A program made the translations under genes and the position numbers. Shown one piece after another: positions 13,899 through 22,405 of a stretch of DNA of 38,390 bases; position 1 is the first letter of the stretch; the number at the start of each line of letters is the position of its first letter. The stretch comes from Oscillospiraceae bacterium. GTDB lineage: Bacteria; Bacillota; Clostridia; Oscillospirales; Ruminococcaceae. Under the pieces are notes generated by a model. That model saw nothing but the letters and a program-made list of their open reading frames with translations, searched no databases and was not told where the DNA came from. Where the stretch lies: assembly GCA_022769565.1 (NCBI GenBank), contig JALEJQ010000091.1:1-38390 (forward strand). Reading direction: 5' to 3'.

Positions 13899-14876
13899 AT
13901 GGCGTTCCCTATTTTTACCCCGTCATTCTTCAAAGAGTTGGTGGACGTTAAAAAGCCGACCGAAGAATATCAGGATTTTACCGATATAATAGTATCCCCG
14001 GCTGCCGTGGAGTACGTTCTTCACCTGAGCAACCCGGATGTTGTAAGAAAACTTATAGCGGAGGACAAGCCTCTTGCCTTTAATATGTCACAGATAACCG
14101 GCAAGGACGAGGAAAAGTTTGCTCTCCAGAGCCGCAGAGCCGTTGCAGCTAATCCTTCGGCGGCTTATTACTGGCAGCTCCGCACACTTATAATGAATGT
14201 GCTTCAGAACAGAGAGGTCACCTTTGAAAAGCGTATGCTTCTCCTTAATTATGCGCTTAAAACTATACAGGGCATGATAGACAACCGCCAGCCTAACCTT
14301 ATCCCCGGATTTGTGGCTAAGTTTACGGAAAACAAGGAGTATGAGAAGATACTCGAGTATTTCAAGGGCGTTTCCCTTCACCCCGAATATTCCCTTGCAG
14401 ACGGCGTTTCTCTCCTTAAATCCGTTGTAAAGGCTACTCCCGGCTATAAGGACGTTCTTAACAAGGTCTACAAAAGCCTTGGCGTAAGCGGCCCCGAGAC
14501 CCTTAATATGACGGATATGAAGAAGTACATTGAAATGCGCCGCAGCTTCTCCGAGGAGTTTATGCAGGAGCATTCAAGCTGGATAGAAAATATCATGATA
14601 AATTACGTCTGGACCTATTCGCTTCCCTACGCCTGCAGCGATAAGCTGAATATCTGGGATAACTACGTTTTCTTCTGCGTTCTTTACAACGCATACAAGA
14701 TACTCTGCACCTGTTGCGCAGACGGAAAGGACGAAGAAGAGTTTGTAAAGGCTGTATCTTCCTTTGATGATGCTCTCCGCAGAAGCGGCAGGGATATTAT
14801 ATGGAAAATGGTCGCAGCTGTCAAGAATGCCGGTCAGAACAACAACGGCGATATGGCTATACTGGTTTTAAGCTGA
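13899..14876 (+). CDS. Unrecognised soluble protein, 325 aa
   Basis: A mostly alpha-helical soluble protein beginning MAFPIFTPSFFKELVDVKK. It has no signal peptide and no membrane segment; a Cys-rich patch occurs late (YKILCTCCADG near residue 270). I recognise no family motif. The ATG at 13899 follows TTGGAG and begins clear globular sequence, whereas an upstream in-frame ATG overlaps the promoter. It has its own promoter and terminator, so it is a single-gene unit. Codon use matches the neighbouring housekeeping genes, suggesting a resident gene. Confidence 0.8.
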   Translation: MAFPIFTPSFFKELVDVKKPTEEYQDFTDIIVSPAAVEYVLHLSNPDVVRKLIAEDKPLAFNMSQITGKDEEKFALQSRRAVAANPSAAYYWQLRTLIMNVLQNREVTFEKRMLLLNYALKTIQGMIDNRQPNLIPGFVAKFTENKEYEKILEYFKGVSLHPEYSLADGVSLLKSVVKATPGYKDVLNKVYKSLGVSGPETLNMTDMKKYIEMRRSFSEEFMQEHSSWIENIMINYVWTYSLPYACSDKLNIWDNYVFFCVLYNAYKILCTCCADGKDEEEFVKAVSSFDDALRRSGRDIIWKMVAAVKNAGQNNNGDMAILVLS

Positions 14877-14896
14877 TTTTAATGTCAAAGCGGACA

Positions 14897-14945
14897 GACG
14901 GCGGCGTGCATATGCTGTATGTGCGCCGTCCTGCCCGTCTTTTAT
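14897..14945 (+). terminator. Terminator between the 325-aa gene and the MetRS gene
   Basis: GACGGCG pairs with CGCCGTC around an inner stem (GTGCATA with TATGTGC), followed by CTGCCCGTCTTTTATTTT. Confidence 0.75.
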
Positions 14946-14970
14946 TTTAATTGTATCGGAGGTTTTTGGA

Positions 14971-17001
14971 TTGGATAACAATAATAACAAGGCTAACGCC
15001 GAGCGAGGCAAAAAGACGGTTTCAAGAGATAACCGCCCCGATTTTCCGAAAAGAGCGGTAATCACAGGCGGTATGCCCTACGGCAACAAGCAGCTCCACT
15101 TCGGTCATGTGGGCGGAGTTTTCGTTTTTGCCGACGTTTACGCAAGATTTCTCCGTGACCGTATCGGCAAGGACAACGTAATTTTCGTTTCCGGCACCGA
15201 CTGCTACGGCTCTCCCATTGCCGAAAGCTACCGCAAGCTCTGCGACGAACAGGGCTACAAGGGTACTATCCACGATTTTGTGCGCTCCAACCACGAAAGT
15301 CAGAAGAAAACTCTTGAAGATTACGAAATAAGCCTTAATCTGTTCGGCGCTTCCGGTCTTGGCAGAACTGCGGAGATACACAACGAGGTCTCCGACAAGC
15401 TGATACGCCGCCTGTACGAAAACGGCTACCTTAAAAAGATAACTACTGCGCAGTTTTACGATGAAAAGGCAGGAACTCTCCTTAACGGACGTCAGGTAGT
15501 GGGAAAATGCCCCGTTCAGGGCTGCCAGTCGGAAAAAGGCTATGCCGACGAGTGCGATCTCGGTCACCAGTATATGCCCGTTAACCTTATTGACCCTAAA
15601 TCAACTCTGACGGGTCTGCGCCCTGTGTTCAGAGATGTTTCAAACTGGTATTTCCGCCTTACCGACCAGTATGCGCTCCTTAACGAGTATGTTGACCTGC
15701 TCAAAAAGAAGGATAACGTCCGTCAGGTAGTTACAAAAACAATAGGCGAGTTCCTTGAACCTCCCGTTGTCTACGTTATGAACGACTATATGGACACCTA
15801 TCTTTCCGTTAAAGACCAAATGGCGGAGCATGAGCTTATTGAGGAGCCTAAAAAGACCTCCTTCACCATTAAATTCAAGGAGCTTTCCGACCGTGACAAG
15901 GCGTGTGAGATACTTACCGACAAGGGTGTGCGCTTCAGAACGGGCAAGACCTTGGTCCCTTTCAGACTTACGGGCAACATTGACTGGGGCGTTCCCGCAC
16001 CCGTACTTGAAGGTGAAGACCCACTGACAGTATGGGTATGGCCGGAGTCCCTCTGGGCGCCTATCTCCTTTACAATAGCTTACCTTGAATCTATCGGCGC
16101 AGACAAGGATAAATGGCGTGATTTCTGGTGTTCCAAGGATGCGGAGATATACCAGTTCATCGGTCAGGACAACATCTATTTCTACGGCGTTGCACAGACG
16201 GCTATGTTCTGCGCTCTGCAGGGCAAGGACAACATCACTCCCGACGTTCCCGACGGCGAGCTTCAGATGTCAACACTTGTGGCTAACCACCACATTCTCT
16301 TCCTTGACAAAAAGGCTTCAAGCAGCGGCTCCGTAAAGCCGCCTATGGCTGCCGACCTGCTTAACTACTATACTGCGGAGCAGCTGAGAATGCACTTCCT
16401 CAGCCTTGGCCTTGGAATGAGAAGCGTAAGCTTCCAGCCTAAGCCGCTGAATCCTGCCGCAAAGCCCGAGGACAGCGACCCCGTTACAAAGGAAGGCTTC
16501 CTGCTTTCCAACGTGTTCAACAGGATAATCCGCACCTGCCTTTACGACGCACAGAAGTATTTTGACGGCAAAATGCCCGTGGGTGAGGTCGACCCCGAGA
16601 TACTTGCGGAGTGCGAAAAGGCTGTTCTTGAATACGAACGCTTTATGTACAAGTTTGAGTTCCATCAGGTGACCTACGTTCTTGATTCCCTTATCCGCAA
16701 GGCAAGCAAGTATATGGCAAAGAACAAGGCTGACGCCGATAAAGCGGACGATAACGAGCTGCGCAGAAAATGGATGATAAACGTGTTCCATATGATAAAG
16801 ACCGCAGCAGTGCTTCTTCACCCCATCGCTCCCTCAGGCACGGAAATGGTAAGGGAATACCTGCAGGTGGACGACAGCTTGTGGTCGTGGGACAGCATTT
16901 TCGATACCTTTGCAAAGACCCTTCCGGGAGAAGAATGGCATCAGCTTAAGTTCCTTGAACCCCGTGTGGACTTTTTCACAAGACACGAAAGCCAGTTCTG
17001 A
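14971..17001 (+). CDS. metG: Methionyl-tRNA synthetase family protein (divergent)
   Basis: 676 residues of class I synthetase fold. The HIGH motif reads HFGH (His43-His46) in ITGGMPYGNKQLHFGHVGG; FVSGTDCYGSPIAES replaces the usual CGTDEHG block. A zinc-binding insert has CPVQGC and CDLGH; WGVPAPVL and IGQDNIYFYGVAQTAMF match MetRS blocks. The KMSKS loop is unusual, DKKASSSGS near residue 449. No C-terminal tRNA-binding (OB) domain is evident. It would load tRNA-Met if active. The start is a TTG with CGGAGG eight bases upstream and no better ATG. The altered KMSKS and GTDEHG blocks make a specialised paralogue possible. Confidence 0.8.
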   Translation: MDNNNNKANAERGKKTVSRDNRPDFPKRAVITGGMPYGNKQLHFGHVGGVFVFADVYARFLRDRIGKDNVIFVSGTDCYGSPIAESYRKLCDEQGYKGTIHDFVRSNHESQKKTLEDYEISLNLFGASGLGRTAEIHNEVSDKLIRRLYENGYLKKITTAQFYDEKAGTLLNGRQVVGKCPVQGCQSEKGYADECDLGHQYMPVNLIDPKSTLTGLRPVFRDVSNWYFRLTDQYALLNEYVDLLKKKDNVRQVVTKTIGEFLEPPVVYVMNDYMDTYLSVKDQMAEHELIEEPKKTSFTIKFKELSDRDKACEILTDKGVRFRTGKTLVPFRLTGNIDWGVPAPVLEGEDPLTVWVWPESLWAPISFTIAYLESIGADKDKWRDFWCSKDAEIYQFIGQDNIYFYGVAQTAMFCALQGKDNITPDVPDGELQMSTLVANHHILFLDKKASSSGSVKPPMAADLLNYYTAEQLRMHFLSLGLGMRSVSFQPKPLNPAAKPEDSDPVTKEGFLLSNVFNRIIRTCLYDAQKYFDGKMPVGEVDPEILAECEKAVLEYERFMYKFEFHQVTYVLDSLIRKASKYMAKNKADADKADDNELRRKWMINVFHMIKTAAVLLHPIAPSGTEMVREYLQVDDSLWSWDSIFDTFAKTLPGEEWHQLKFLEPRVDFFTRHESQF

Positions 17002-17004
17002 TTT

Positions 17005-17036
<32 letters not shown>

Positions 17037-17171
17037 GTTTTGAATTTGGAATGTGGAGAGTGGAATGTGAAATTATGGTATCGCCTGCGGCGATGTTATT
17101 TTCAAAATTTCTCTGTAGGGGCGCACAGTGTGCGCCCGATTGAATTGGGTTCTGTGTTCGTATGATTTTAT

Positions 17172-17209
17172 AAAAAACACCTCCGGGGGTCTCTCGGAGG
17201 TGTTTTTTT
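17172..17209. terminator. Bidirectional-looking terminator downstream of metG
   Basis: AAAAAACACCTCCG and CGGAGGTGTTTTTTT form a perfect stem with A- and T-runs on both sides. It stands 170 bases after metG, beyond the repeat block. Confidence 0.8.
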
Positions 17210-17495
17210 GAATGTGGGATTTGGAAAGTTGAAAGTGGAAATGTAATTAATTCAAAATGCGTAATTAAATAAACTCCACTCTTCACTCTCCACACTCCAA
17301 ACTCAAAAAAATTCAACTTTCCACATTCATAAAAATTTCACTCCCCACATTTCAAACTTGAATTTGTGTAAATGCACCACATAAGTAAAAATATAGCAAT
17401 AGAAATTTTGGCAACGGGTAAAAATTTTAATATTCTTATTATATTTAACTAAAAATTATGTCGCTTTTTTGTGTACAAATTACCCTTAATCCGAC

Positions 17496-17524
17496 TTGTT
17501 AATTTGAAAATAATGTGTTATAAT
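17496..17524 (+). promoter_or_regulatory. Promoter of the DivIVA-like gene
   Basis: TTGTTA (17496-17501), 17 bases, TATAAT (17519-17524). Confidence 0.75.
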
Positions 17525-17535
17525 TTTTATATAAC

Positions 17536-17585
17536 CCGACCGGGAATATGTTACATAAGAGTACCCTGTTTACGGGTAAGGTCGG
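17536..17585 (+). promoter_or_regulatory. Structured 5' leader of the DivIVA-like gene
   Basis: Starting about eleven bases after the -10 box, CCGACC (17536-17541) pairs with GGTCGG (17580-17585), enclosing TACCC (17562-17566) paired with GGGTA (17574-17578). The transcript would therefore begin with this 50-base fold, followed by a ~40-base linker to GGAGG. I cannot match it to a named riboswitch; a stabilising 5' hairpin is the simplest explanation. Confidence 0.5.
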
Positions 17586-17624
17586 ACTATTAACAGGAAA
17601 TATTTGTTTGTGGAGGTTATTGTT

Positions 17625-18575
17625 ATGGCAGAAGGCACCGGATTCCTGAAAACCGTCAACTTTGGCGGCTTTGATAAAAAGGATGTTCTCGCATATGTTG
17701 ATGAATTAAATACTAAGATCTATACTCTTGAGGCTGAACTGGACGAGAAAAAGGCTCTTTTGGAGAATTCAGAGGGCGGCTCGGGCGTTAACGATGAAAA
17801 GTACGAGGAGCTCCTCGCAGCCGATAAGGCTAAGATAACAGAACTCCAGACCAATAACGACTCGCTCAAGAATCAGATGAAGACTATTGAAGACGAGCTT
17901 GCAGCCAAGGATAAGGAGATCGAAGAGCTCAAGGCTCAGAACGCAGAGCTTGAAGAACAGCTCCAGGAAGCTAAGAACAAGGCTGCTTCCGCAAGCGCAG
18001 CAGAAAACAGCGCTATGGATCTCGGAAATGTATTCCTCGAAGCTCAGAAGTCCGCTAATATGATCGTTACTCAGGCTAAGGAAAATGCAAGAAAAATGGA
18101 TGAAGACGCTAAGAAGCTGGCTAATCAGGTCGTTGACGACGCTAACGGCAAGGCTTCCACTATCGTTAAGAATGCCGATGAAAAGGCTTCCAGGATCCTT
18201 TCCGAAGCTGAAGATAAGTCCGCTGAAATGAGAAGCGCAGCTGAAAGCGTTAAGCAGACTGTTACTGCAGAGATCAGCGAGATCGAAACCAATGTTGCAA
18301 AGCTCAGAGAAGTGCTTGAAATGTTCTCCGGCGAGAGCCTTGCAAAGCTTGATGAAACAAAAATTCTTATCGAAGAGACCCAGTCCGTACTTAAAAAGGG
18401 AGGTTCTGTTCCTAAGTCTGCCGCTGCGCCTGCTCCTGCTCCTGCACCGGCACCTGCTCCTGCGCCGGCACCTGCTCCTGCTCCCAAGAAAACAGCTAAC
18501 TTTGGCTTTGATATGAGCGAGCTTGAGAATCTTACAAAGGCTGCTGAGGCTGCTGCGGAAAGCGACTCCAACTAA
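17625..18575 (+). CDS. DivIVA-like coiled-coil protein
   Basis: 316 residues. The N-terminus FLKTVNFGGFDKKDVLAYVDEL resembles the membrane-curvature-binding start of DivIVA/GpsB proteins. A long coiled coil follows (~25-125, rich in Glu/Lys/Leu heptads), a helical region of ATP-synthase-b-like Ala/Glu/Lys repeats (~135-255), an alternating Ala-Pro linker (~265-288) and a short C-terminal piece NFGFDMSELENL that echoes the N-terminal motif. Such proteins gather at poles and septa and organise cell-wall growth. The ATG at 17625 follows GTGGAGG; the upstream TTG lies before that site. Single gene between its own promoter and a terminator. Confidence 0.8.
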   Translation: MAEGTGFLKTVNFGGFDKKDVLAYVDELNTKIYTLEAELDEKKALLENSEGGSGVNDEKYEELLAADKAKITELQTNNDSLKNQMKTIEDELAAKDKEIEELKAQNAELEEQLQEAKNKAASASAAENSAMDLGNVFLEAQKSANMIVTQAKENARKMDEDAKKLANQVVDDANGKASTIVKNADEKASRILSEAEDKSAEMRSAAESVKQTVTAEISEIETNVAKLREVLEMFSGESLAKLDETKILIEETQSVLKKGGSVPKSAAAPAPAPAPAPAPAPAPAPAPKKTANFGFDMSELENLTKAAEAAAESDSN

Positions 18576-18614
18576 TTAACGAGTTTTAACAGGTTTAGCC
18601 TGTATTGACGGAAT

Positions 18615-18646
18615 GCCGATTGTATGCTATGCATTGATCGGCTTTT
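18615..18646 (+). terminator. Terminator after the DivIVA-like gene
   Basis: GCCGAT (18615-18620) and ATCGGC (18637-18642) form the stem, followed by TTTT. Confidence 0.7.
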
Positions 18647-18664
18647 CTGTGTTGCTTTATAATT

Positions 18665-18877
18665 AATTCGGAATTCGGAATGCGTAATTCGGAATTGTTT
18701 GCGCTTCGCTAAGTGAATAATGAACAATGAATAGTGAATAATGAATAATATTTATGAACCGTGAATGAAGCGGATGCCGGTGTTATTCATTATTCATTTT
18801 TTTGCAGGTGTACAATGTGAGTACATACGGAGAATTTACAGAAGAATATAATTCCGAATTCCGAATTCCGAATTCCG
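18665..18877. repeat. Inverted-repeat element with heptamer arrays at both ends
   Basis: The left end is AATTCGG-AATTCGG-AATGCGT-AATTCGG (18665-18692) and the right end is four copies of AATTCCG (18850-18877), the reverse complement register. Between them lie GTGAATAATGAA-type repeats (18713-18752) and their complement TTATTCATTATTCAT near 18783-18797. No gene is visible from 18576 to 19046 beyond this, the terminator and the sigma-factor promoter. The unit looks like a non-coding dispersed repeat that folds on itself. Confidence 0.6.
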
Positions 18878-18984
18878 CACTGAATTCAAAACTTTTTTAA
18901 ACGGCAAAATAGCTAAAAAAAAGTATATCATTAAGCATATATTAACAAAAAAGGCGGATAGTATCATAAAATTTTTAAAAACTC

Positions 18985-19013
18985 TTGACAAAAAAAGGTT
19001 TTGTGTTTAAAAT
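18985..19013 (+). promoter_or_regulatory. Promoter of the sigma-factor gene
   Basis: TTGACA (18985-18990), exactly 17 bases, TAAAAT (19008-19013). Confidence 0.85.
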
Positions 19014-19046
19014 ATGAGTTGTAGCTTGTGTTGGAAGGTGGATCAA

Positions 19047-19628
19047 TTGCAGGTTGAATTGAACAATATGTCCGATAACGAGCTGCTGTCTGTTATCCGT
19101 CAGAATAAAAACGGAAAAAGCGGCAGAGATGCTGTTTCTGTTCTTATATCACGTTACCTGAAGCTGGTGCTGAAAAGGGCACATTCCTTTTCGGACGATT
19201 ACTCCGATGTGGAGGATCTAACTCAGGAGGGTATGCTTGCCCTCTATAAGGCTATTGACAGCTTCGACCCCCTTAACGGCGCAAAGTTTTCATCCTTTGC
19301 CGATTCCTGCGTGAGCAACAGGATAAAGACCGTTGCCGCAGGTATTGCAAAGCATAAGGAAAGCCGCTGCGTCCGCACGGAGGACGGGGAGGAGATCGCT
19401 GTTTCGGATATTTCCCCGGAAAATATCTGCCTTGAAAAGGAAAACAGCCGAAGCATTAAAAAGGAAATAGCTTCCTTGCTTGCTCCTCAGGAGATAAAGG
19501 TCTTTGAGCTTTATCTTGACGGACTTTCCTATAAGGAGATCTCGTCAAAGCTGGATATTTCCGAAAAATCGGTGGATAACGCAGTGTTCCGCATAAGAAG
19601 GAAGCTGAAAACTCTTCTGGTGCCGTGA
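19047..19628 (+). CDS. RNA polymerase sigma-70 family factor (SigH-like)
   Basis: 193 residues with region 2 (YLKLVLKRAHSF, VEDLTQEGMLALYKAIDSF, GAKFSSFADSCVSNRIKT) and region 4 (LLAPQEIKVFELYLDGLSYKEI, ISEKSVDNAVFRIRRKL), without a region 1.1 or a full region 3. This layout is that of the small SigH/sporulation-type sigma factors and not of ECF factors, which lack such a long region 2-4 spacing. The TTG at 19047 is chosen because GGAAGGTGG ends five bases upstream; the earlier ATG lies directly after the -10 box and cannot have a ribosome site. No anti-sigma gene is adjacent. The target promoters cannot be read from here. Confidence 0.85.
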   Translation: MQVELNNMSDNELLSVIRQNKNGKSGRDAVSVLISRYLKLVLKRAHSFSDDYSDVEDLTQEGMLALYKAIDSFDPLNGAKFSSFADSCVSNRIKTVAAGIAKHKESRCVRTEDGEEIAVSDISPENICLEKENSRSIKKEIASLLAPQEIKVFELYLDGLSYKEISSKLDISEKSVDNAVFRIRRKLKTLLVP

Positions 19629-19660
19629 TTTTTATCAGACAGCTTTTTAACAGTTTATAT

Positions 19661-19735
19661 GGCCAAGTAGCTTAAAGTTCAGAGCGTTGTTTTTTCAAAG
19701 GCAAAGGTGTCGGTGCGAGTCCGTCCTCAGGTCCA
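19661..19735 (+). tRNA. tRNA-like sequence, possibly degenerate, anticodon position TCA
   Basis: A 75-base segment shows tRNA order: a 7-base 5' arm GGCCAAG, TA, D-arm GCTT/GAGC (one G-T pair), anticodon stem TTGTT/GGCAA (two G-T pairs) around an 8-base loop containing TCA, a short variable loop, T-arm with GGTGCGAGTCC (4 of 5 pairs, T55 replaced by G) and a CCA-containing end. The acceptor arms pair poorly (about four of seven). It could be a decayed tRNA, a tRNA mimic or chance. It lies between the sigma-factor stop and the zinc-finger gene. Confidence 0.35.
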
Positions 19736-19761
19736 AATTTTTTTAAGCGAGGGAAATCAAA

Positions 19762-20040
19762 ATGTACGAAGACAAGACATTGGTATGCAAGGAATGTGGA
19801 AATGAGTTCGTATTCACAGCCGGCGAGCAGGAATTCTATGCTGAAAAGGGTTTTGTAAACGAACCCCAGAGATGCAAAGCCTGCCGCGATGCAAGAAAGA
19901 ACAGCAATAAGGCTGACAGAGAAATGTTCGAAGCAACATGCGCTTCCTGCGGCAAGGTTGCAAGAGTTCCTTTCAGACCCAGAGAAGACCGTCCTGTATA
20001 TTGCAGCGAGTGCTTCGCTAAGATGAAGGAAGAGGGCTAA
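19762..20040 (+). CDS. Small double zinc-finger protein
   Basis: A 92-residue protein with two treble-clef-like zinc sites: Cys9/Cys12 (CKEC) with Cys38/Cys41 (CKAC), and Cys60/Cys63 (CASC) with Cys81/Cys84 (CSEC). The first half (LVCKECGNEFVFTAGEQEFY, FVNEPQRCKACR) is the widely found 'zinc-ribbon domain' of small bacterial proteins, sometimes next to a CxxC-type nucleic-acid-binding half like this one. GCGAGGGAAATCAAA precedes the ATG. Function unknown; nucleic-acid binding is plausible. A strong terminator follows. Confidence 0.85.
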   Translation: MYEDKTLVCKECGNEFVFTAGEQEFYAEKGFVNEPQRCKACRDARKNSNKADREMFEATCASCGKVARVPFRPREDRPVYCSECFAKMKEEG

Positions 20041-20065
20041 TCTTTTTACTTTAGGATTATTCCGG

Positions 20066-20096
20066 CGGCGGAGCAGTTTTGCTCCGCCGTTTTTTT
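20066..20096 (+). terminator. Terminator after the zinc-finger gene
   Basis: CGGCGGAGC and GCTCCGCCG form a 9-bp stem with a short AGTTTT loop, followed by TTTTTTT. Confidence 0.92.
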
Positions 20097-20246
20097 GACA
20101 ATAAATATACTGAAGATTAATATATTTTTAACATTTGCTTTGGAATTATATTTTATAATATACATAATAAATATGGAAGAGTTTGTGCCGGTAGTTTGTA
20201 ACATATGCACAAAAATGGGAGACTGCGGTCAAAGGGGGAACATTAA

Positions 20247-22229
20247 ATGAAATCTGTAGGACGTAAAATTATGCGCTGTTCGGTGGCGCTGGTGTGCGTG
20301 TCGCTGCTTGTACTGGGTATTTTTTCGGTAGTTATGACCTATACATCTGCCCTGAATCTGGTTGAAAGGGATATGCAGGAAATAGCAAAGCTGGCGGCAA
20401 AGCGTGTGGAAATGGATATAAGCTCTTTTAAGGACCTTGCAGTTACAACGGGTAAGAACGAGGAGTTTTCCAGCTTGTCCGCTACCGATACCCGTAAGCA
20501 GAATATTGTTGATATGCAGGCAACGATCTACGGAATGAAATCGGGTAAGTTCATTTCGAAGGAAGGTCTTGACCTGAACGGAAATTCTTACACCGATGAG
20601 CCTTTCTTCAAAGCGGCAATGGAAGGTGAGTCCTATATTTCTTCCCCCAGGCTCAAAGAGGACGGCTCTCTTGAAACTGTTATTTCCGCTACGGTCTGGG
20701 ATGGAGGCATTATCGGCAGAGGCAAGATAGGCTGCGTTTATCTTGTGCCGAACGAGGAGTTCCTTAACGATATTGTTCGTGATATTAAAATAAGCGAAAA
20801 CAGCACAGGCTATATCATCGACGCAGAGGGAAACACCATTGCAGCAGTTGATATTGAAAAAGTCAAGAGCGGCGAAAACATAGAAGCAATGGCTCTTGAG
20901 GATAGCCGGTACGCCGAGCTTGCCGCCGCACACGCAAAAATGCGCAGCGGAGAATCGGGCTTTGCGGACTACATATTGAACGGTACCCGTATGTTTACCG
21001 GCTACTGCCCCATTGAAGGCACGGACGGCTGGTCTCTTGCCATTGAAGCGCCTGCACTGGACTTTATATATGATTCCTACAAGTGCATTTTCTTCACACT
21101 GGTGATTCTTATCGTGGCTGTAGTTATTTCGGCGTTTGTTTCATTGAATCTGGGCAAGGCTATCGGCAAGCCCATCAGACTTTGCACCGAGCGTATCGAA
21201 AAGCTGGCGCAGGGCGACCTGACAAGCCTTGTTCCTGAAATAAATGCAAAGGACGAAACGGGCAGACTTTCCGATGCTGCGCAGACGGTGGTGTCAAGTC
21301 TTAACAATATTATCGGCGATATGGGGCATCTCCTTGAATCAATGGCGAATGGCAATTTTAACGTACATACCCACGAAGGCGGAAGGTATTATGTGGGCGA
21401 CTATGAAAAGCTGCACATTTATGTACGTGATATAAACCATAAGCTCAGCAGAACAATGGCGCAGATAAACGATTCCGCAGATCAGGTGTCCGCAAGCTCC
21501 GCTCAGGTCTCTGCAGGTGCGCAGGCTTTGGCACAGGGCGCTACAGAGCAGGCTTCCTCCATTGAAGAGCTTGCTTCTTCCATAAACATTATATCCGATA
21601 TGATAAACGCCAACGCCGACAGCGCAAATACAGCCTGCGATATGACAAATACAGCCGGCAGCGAAATGGCAGCGGCGACCGCAGTAATGGGCGAGCTGGT
21701 GTCCGCTATGAATAAGATAAGCGAATCCTCGGAGGAGACCAAGAATATCATCAAAACTATCGAGGATATAGCGTTCCAGACCAACATTCTTGCGCTTAAC
21801 GCCGCTGTTGAAGCCGCAAGAGCAGGAGCCGAAGGAAAGGGCTTCGCAGTTGTTGCCGACGAGGTAAGAAATCTTGCAGGAAAGAGCGCAGAAGCGGCTC
21901 AGAATACAACGGCGCTTATCGAAAACACGGTGCTTGCTATCGAAAAGGGAACCTCTCTTGCGGATAAGGCTGCGGAAAAGATGAATTCTGTTTCCGAGGC
22001 TGCAGGACAGGTAATGGAAATAAACTCCAAGATCTCCGACGCTTCAAGAGAGGCTGCGGATTATATCGTTCGTGTAACGGAAGGCGTGGAGCAGATCTCC
22101 GGCGTTGTGCAGAACAATTCCGCAACAGCAGAGCAGTCCGCCGCCGCTTCGGAGGAGCTTTCGGGTCAGGCTTCGATGCTGAAGGAGCTTATCGGCAGCT
22201 TCACTCTCAGGGAAGAATATATGAATTGA
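20247..22229 (+). CDS. Methyl-accepting chemotaxis protein with Cache-type sensor
   Basis: 660 residues: N-terminal membrane helix (~11-33), an extracellular double-Cache-like sensor (~35-270, with [23 protein letters not shown] and [15 protein letters not shown] in parts), second helix (~277-300), HAMP (~300-355) and the signalling coiled coil. The hairpin tip [20 protein letters not shown] begins near residue 505 and is canonical, so it should dock CheA/CheW. No C-terminal CheR-tether pentapeptide is seen. AAAGGGGG precedes the ATG. A TATAAT is at 20154, with no clear -35. No che or flagellar gene occurs in this window. The ligand cannot be predicted. Confidence 0.95.
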   Translation: MKSVGRKIMRCSVALVCVSLLVLGIFSVVMTYTSALNLVERDMQEIAKLAAKRVEMDISSFKDLAVTTGKNEEFSSLSATDTRKQNIVDMQATIYGMKSGKFISKEGLDLNGNSYTDEPFFKAAMEGESYISSPRLKEDGSLETVISATVWDGGIIGRGKIGCVYLVPNEEFLNDIVRDIKISENSTGYIIDAEGNTIAAVDIEKVKSGENIEAMALEDSRYAELAAAHAKMRSGESGFADYILNGTRMFTGYCPIEGTDGWSLAIEAPALDFIYDSYKCIFFTLVILIVAVVISAFVSLNLGKAIGKPIRLCTERIEKLAQGDLTSLVPEINAKDETGRLSDAAQTVVSSLNNIIGDMGHLLESMANGNFNVHTHEGGRYYVGDYEKLHIYVRDINHKLSRTMAQINDSADQVSASSAQVSAGAQALAQGATEQASSIEELASSINIISDMINANADSANTACDMTNTAGSEMAAATAVMGELVSAMNKISESSEETKNIIKTIEDIAFQTNILALNAAVEAARAGAEGKGFAVVADEVRNLAGKSAEAAQNTTALIENTVLAIEKGTSLADKAAEKMNSVSEAAGQVMEINSKISDASREAADYIVRVTEGVEQISGVVQNNSATAEQSAAASEELSGQASMLKELIGSFTLREEYMN

Positions 22230-22236
22230 TAACAGG

Positions 22237-22269
22237 GGACGGACAGGCTGACTTGTCCGTCCTTTTTTT
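22237..22269 (+). terminator. Terminator after the first chemoreceptor
   Basis: GGACGGACA and TGTCCGTCC form a perfect 9-bp stem, followed by seven T residues. Confidence 0.93.
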
Positions 22270-22405
22270 GATTTTTACACGGTTTTGCGCCCTTTGCAAC
22301 CGGCGGTTGACAAATTGTACGGCGTACTTTATGGCAAAATATCTCCCGTTAATGTATCATATTTACAACGGAATTGTCCGAATACAAAGAACAAGGAGAA
22401 TCAAC

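Noticed and set aside
18125-18571. Long minus-strand open frame opposite the DivIVA-like gene
   Set aside because: It is the antisense of an Ala/Pro/Glu-rich coding region; its Ala-Gly repeat is merely the complement of the Pro-Ala linker.
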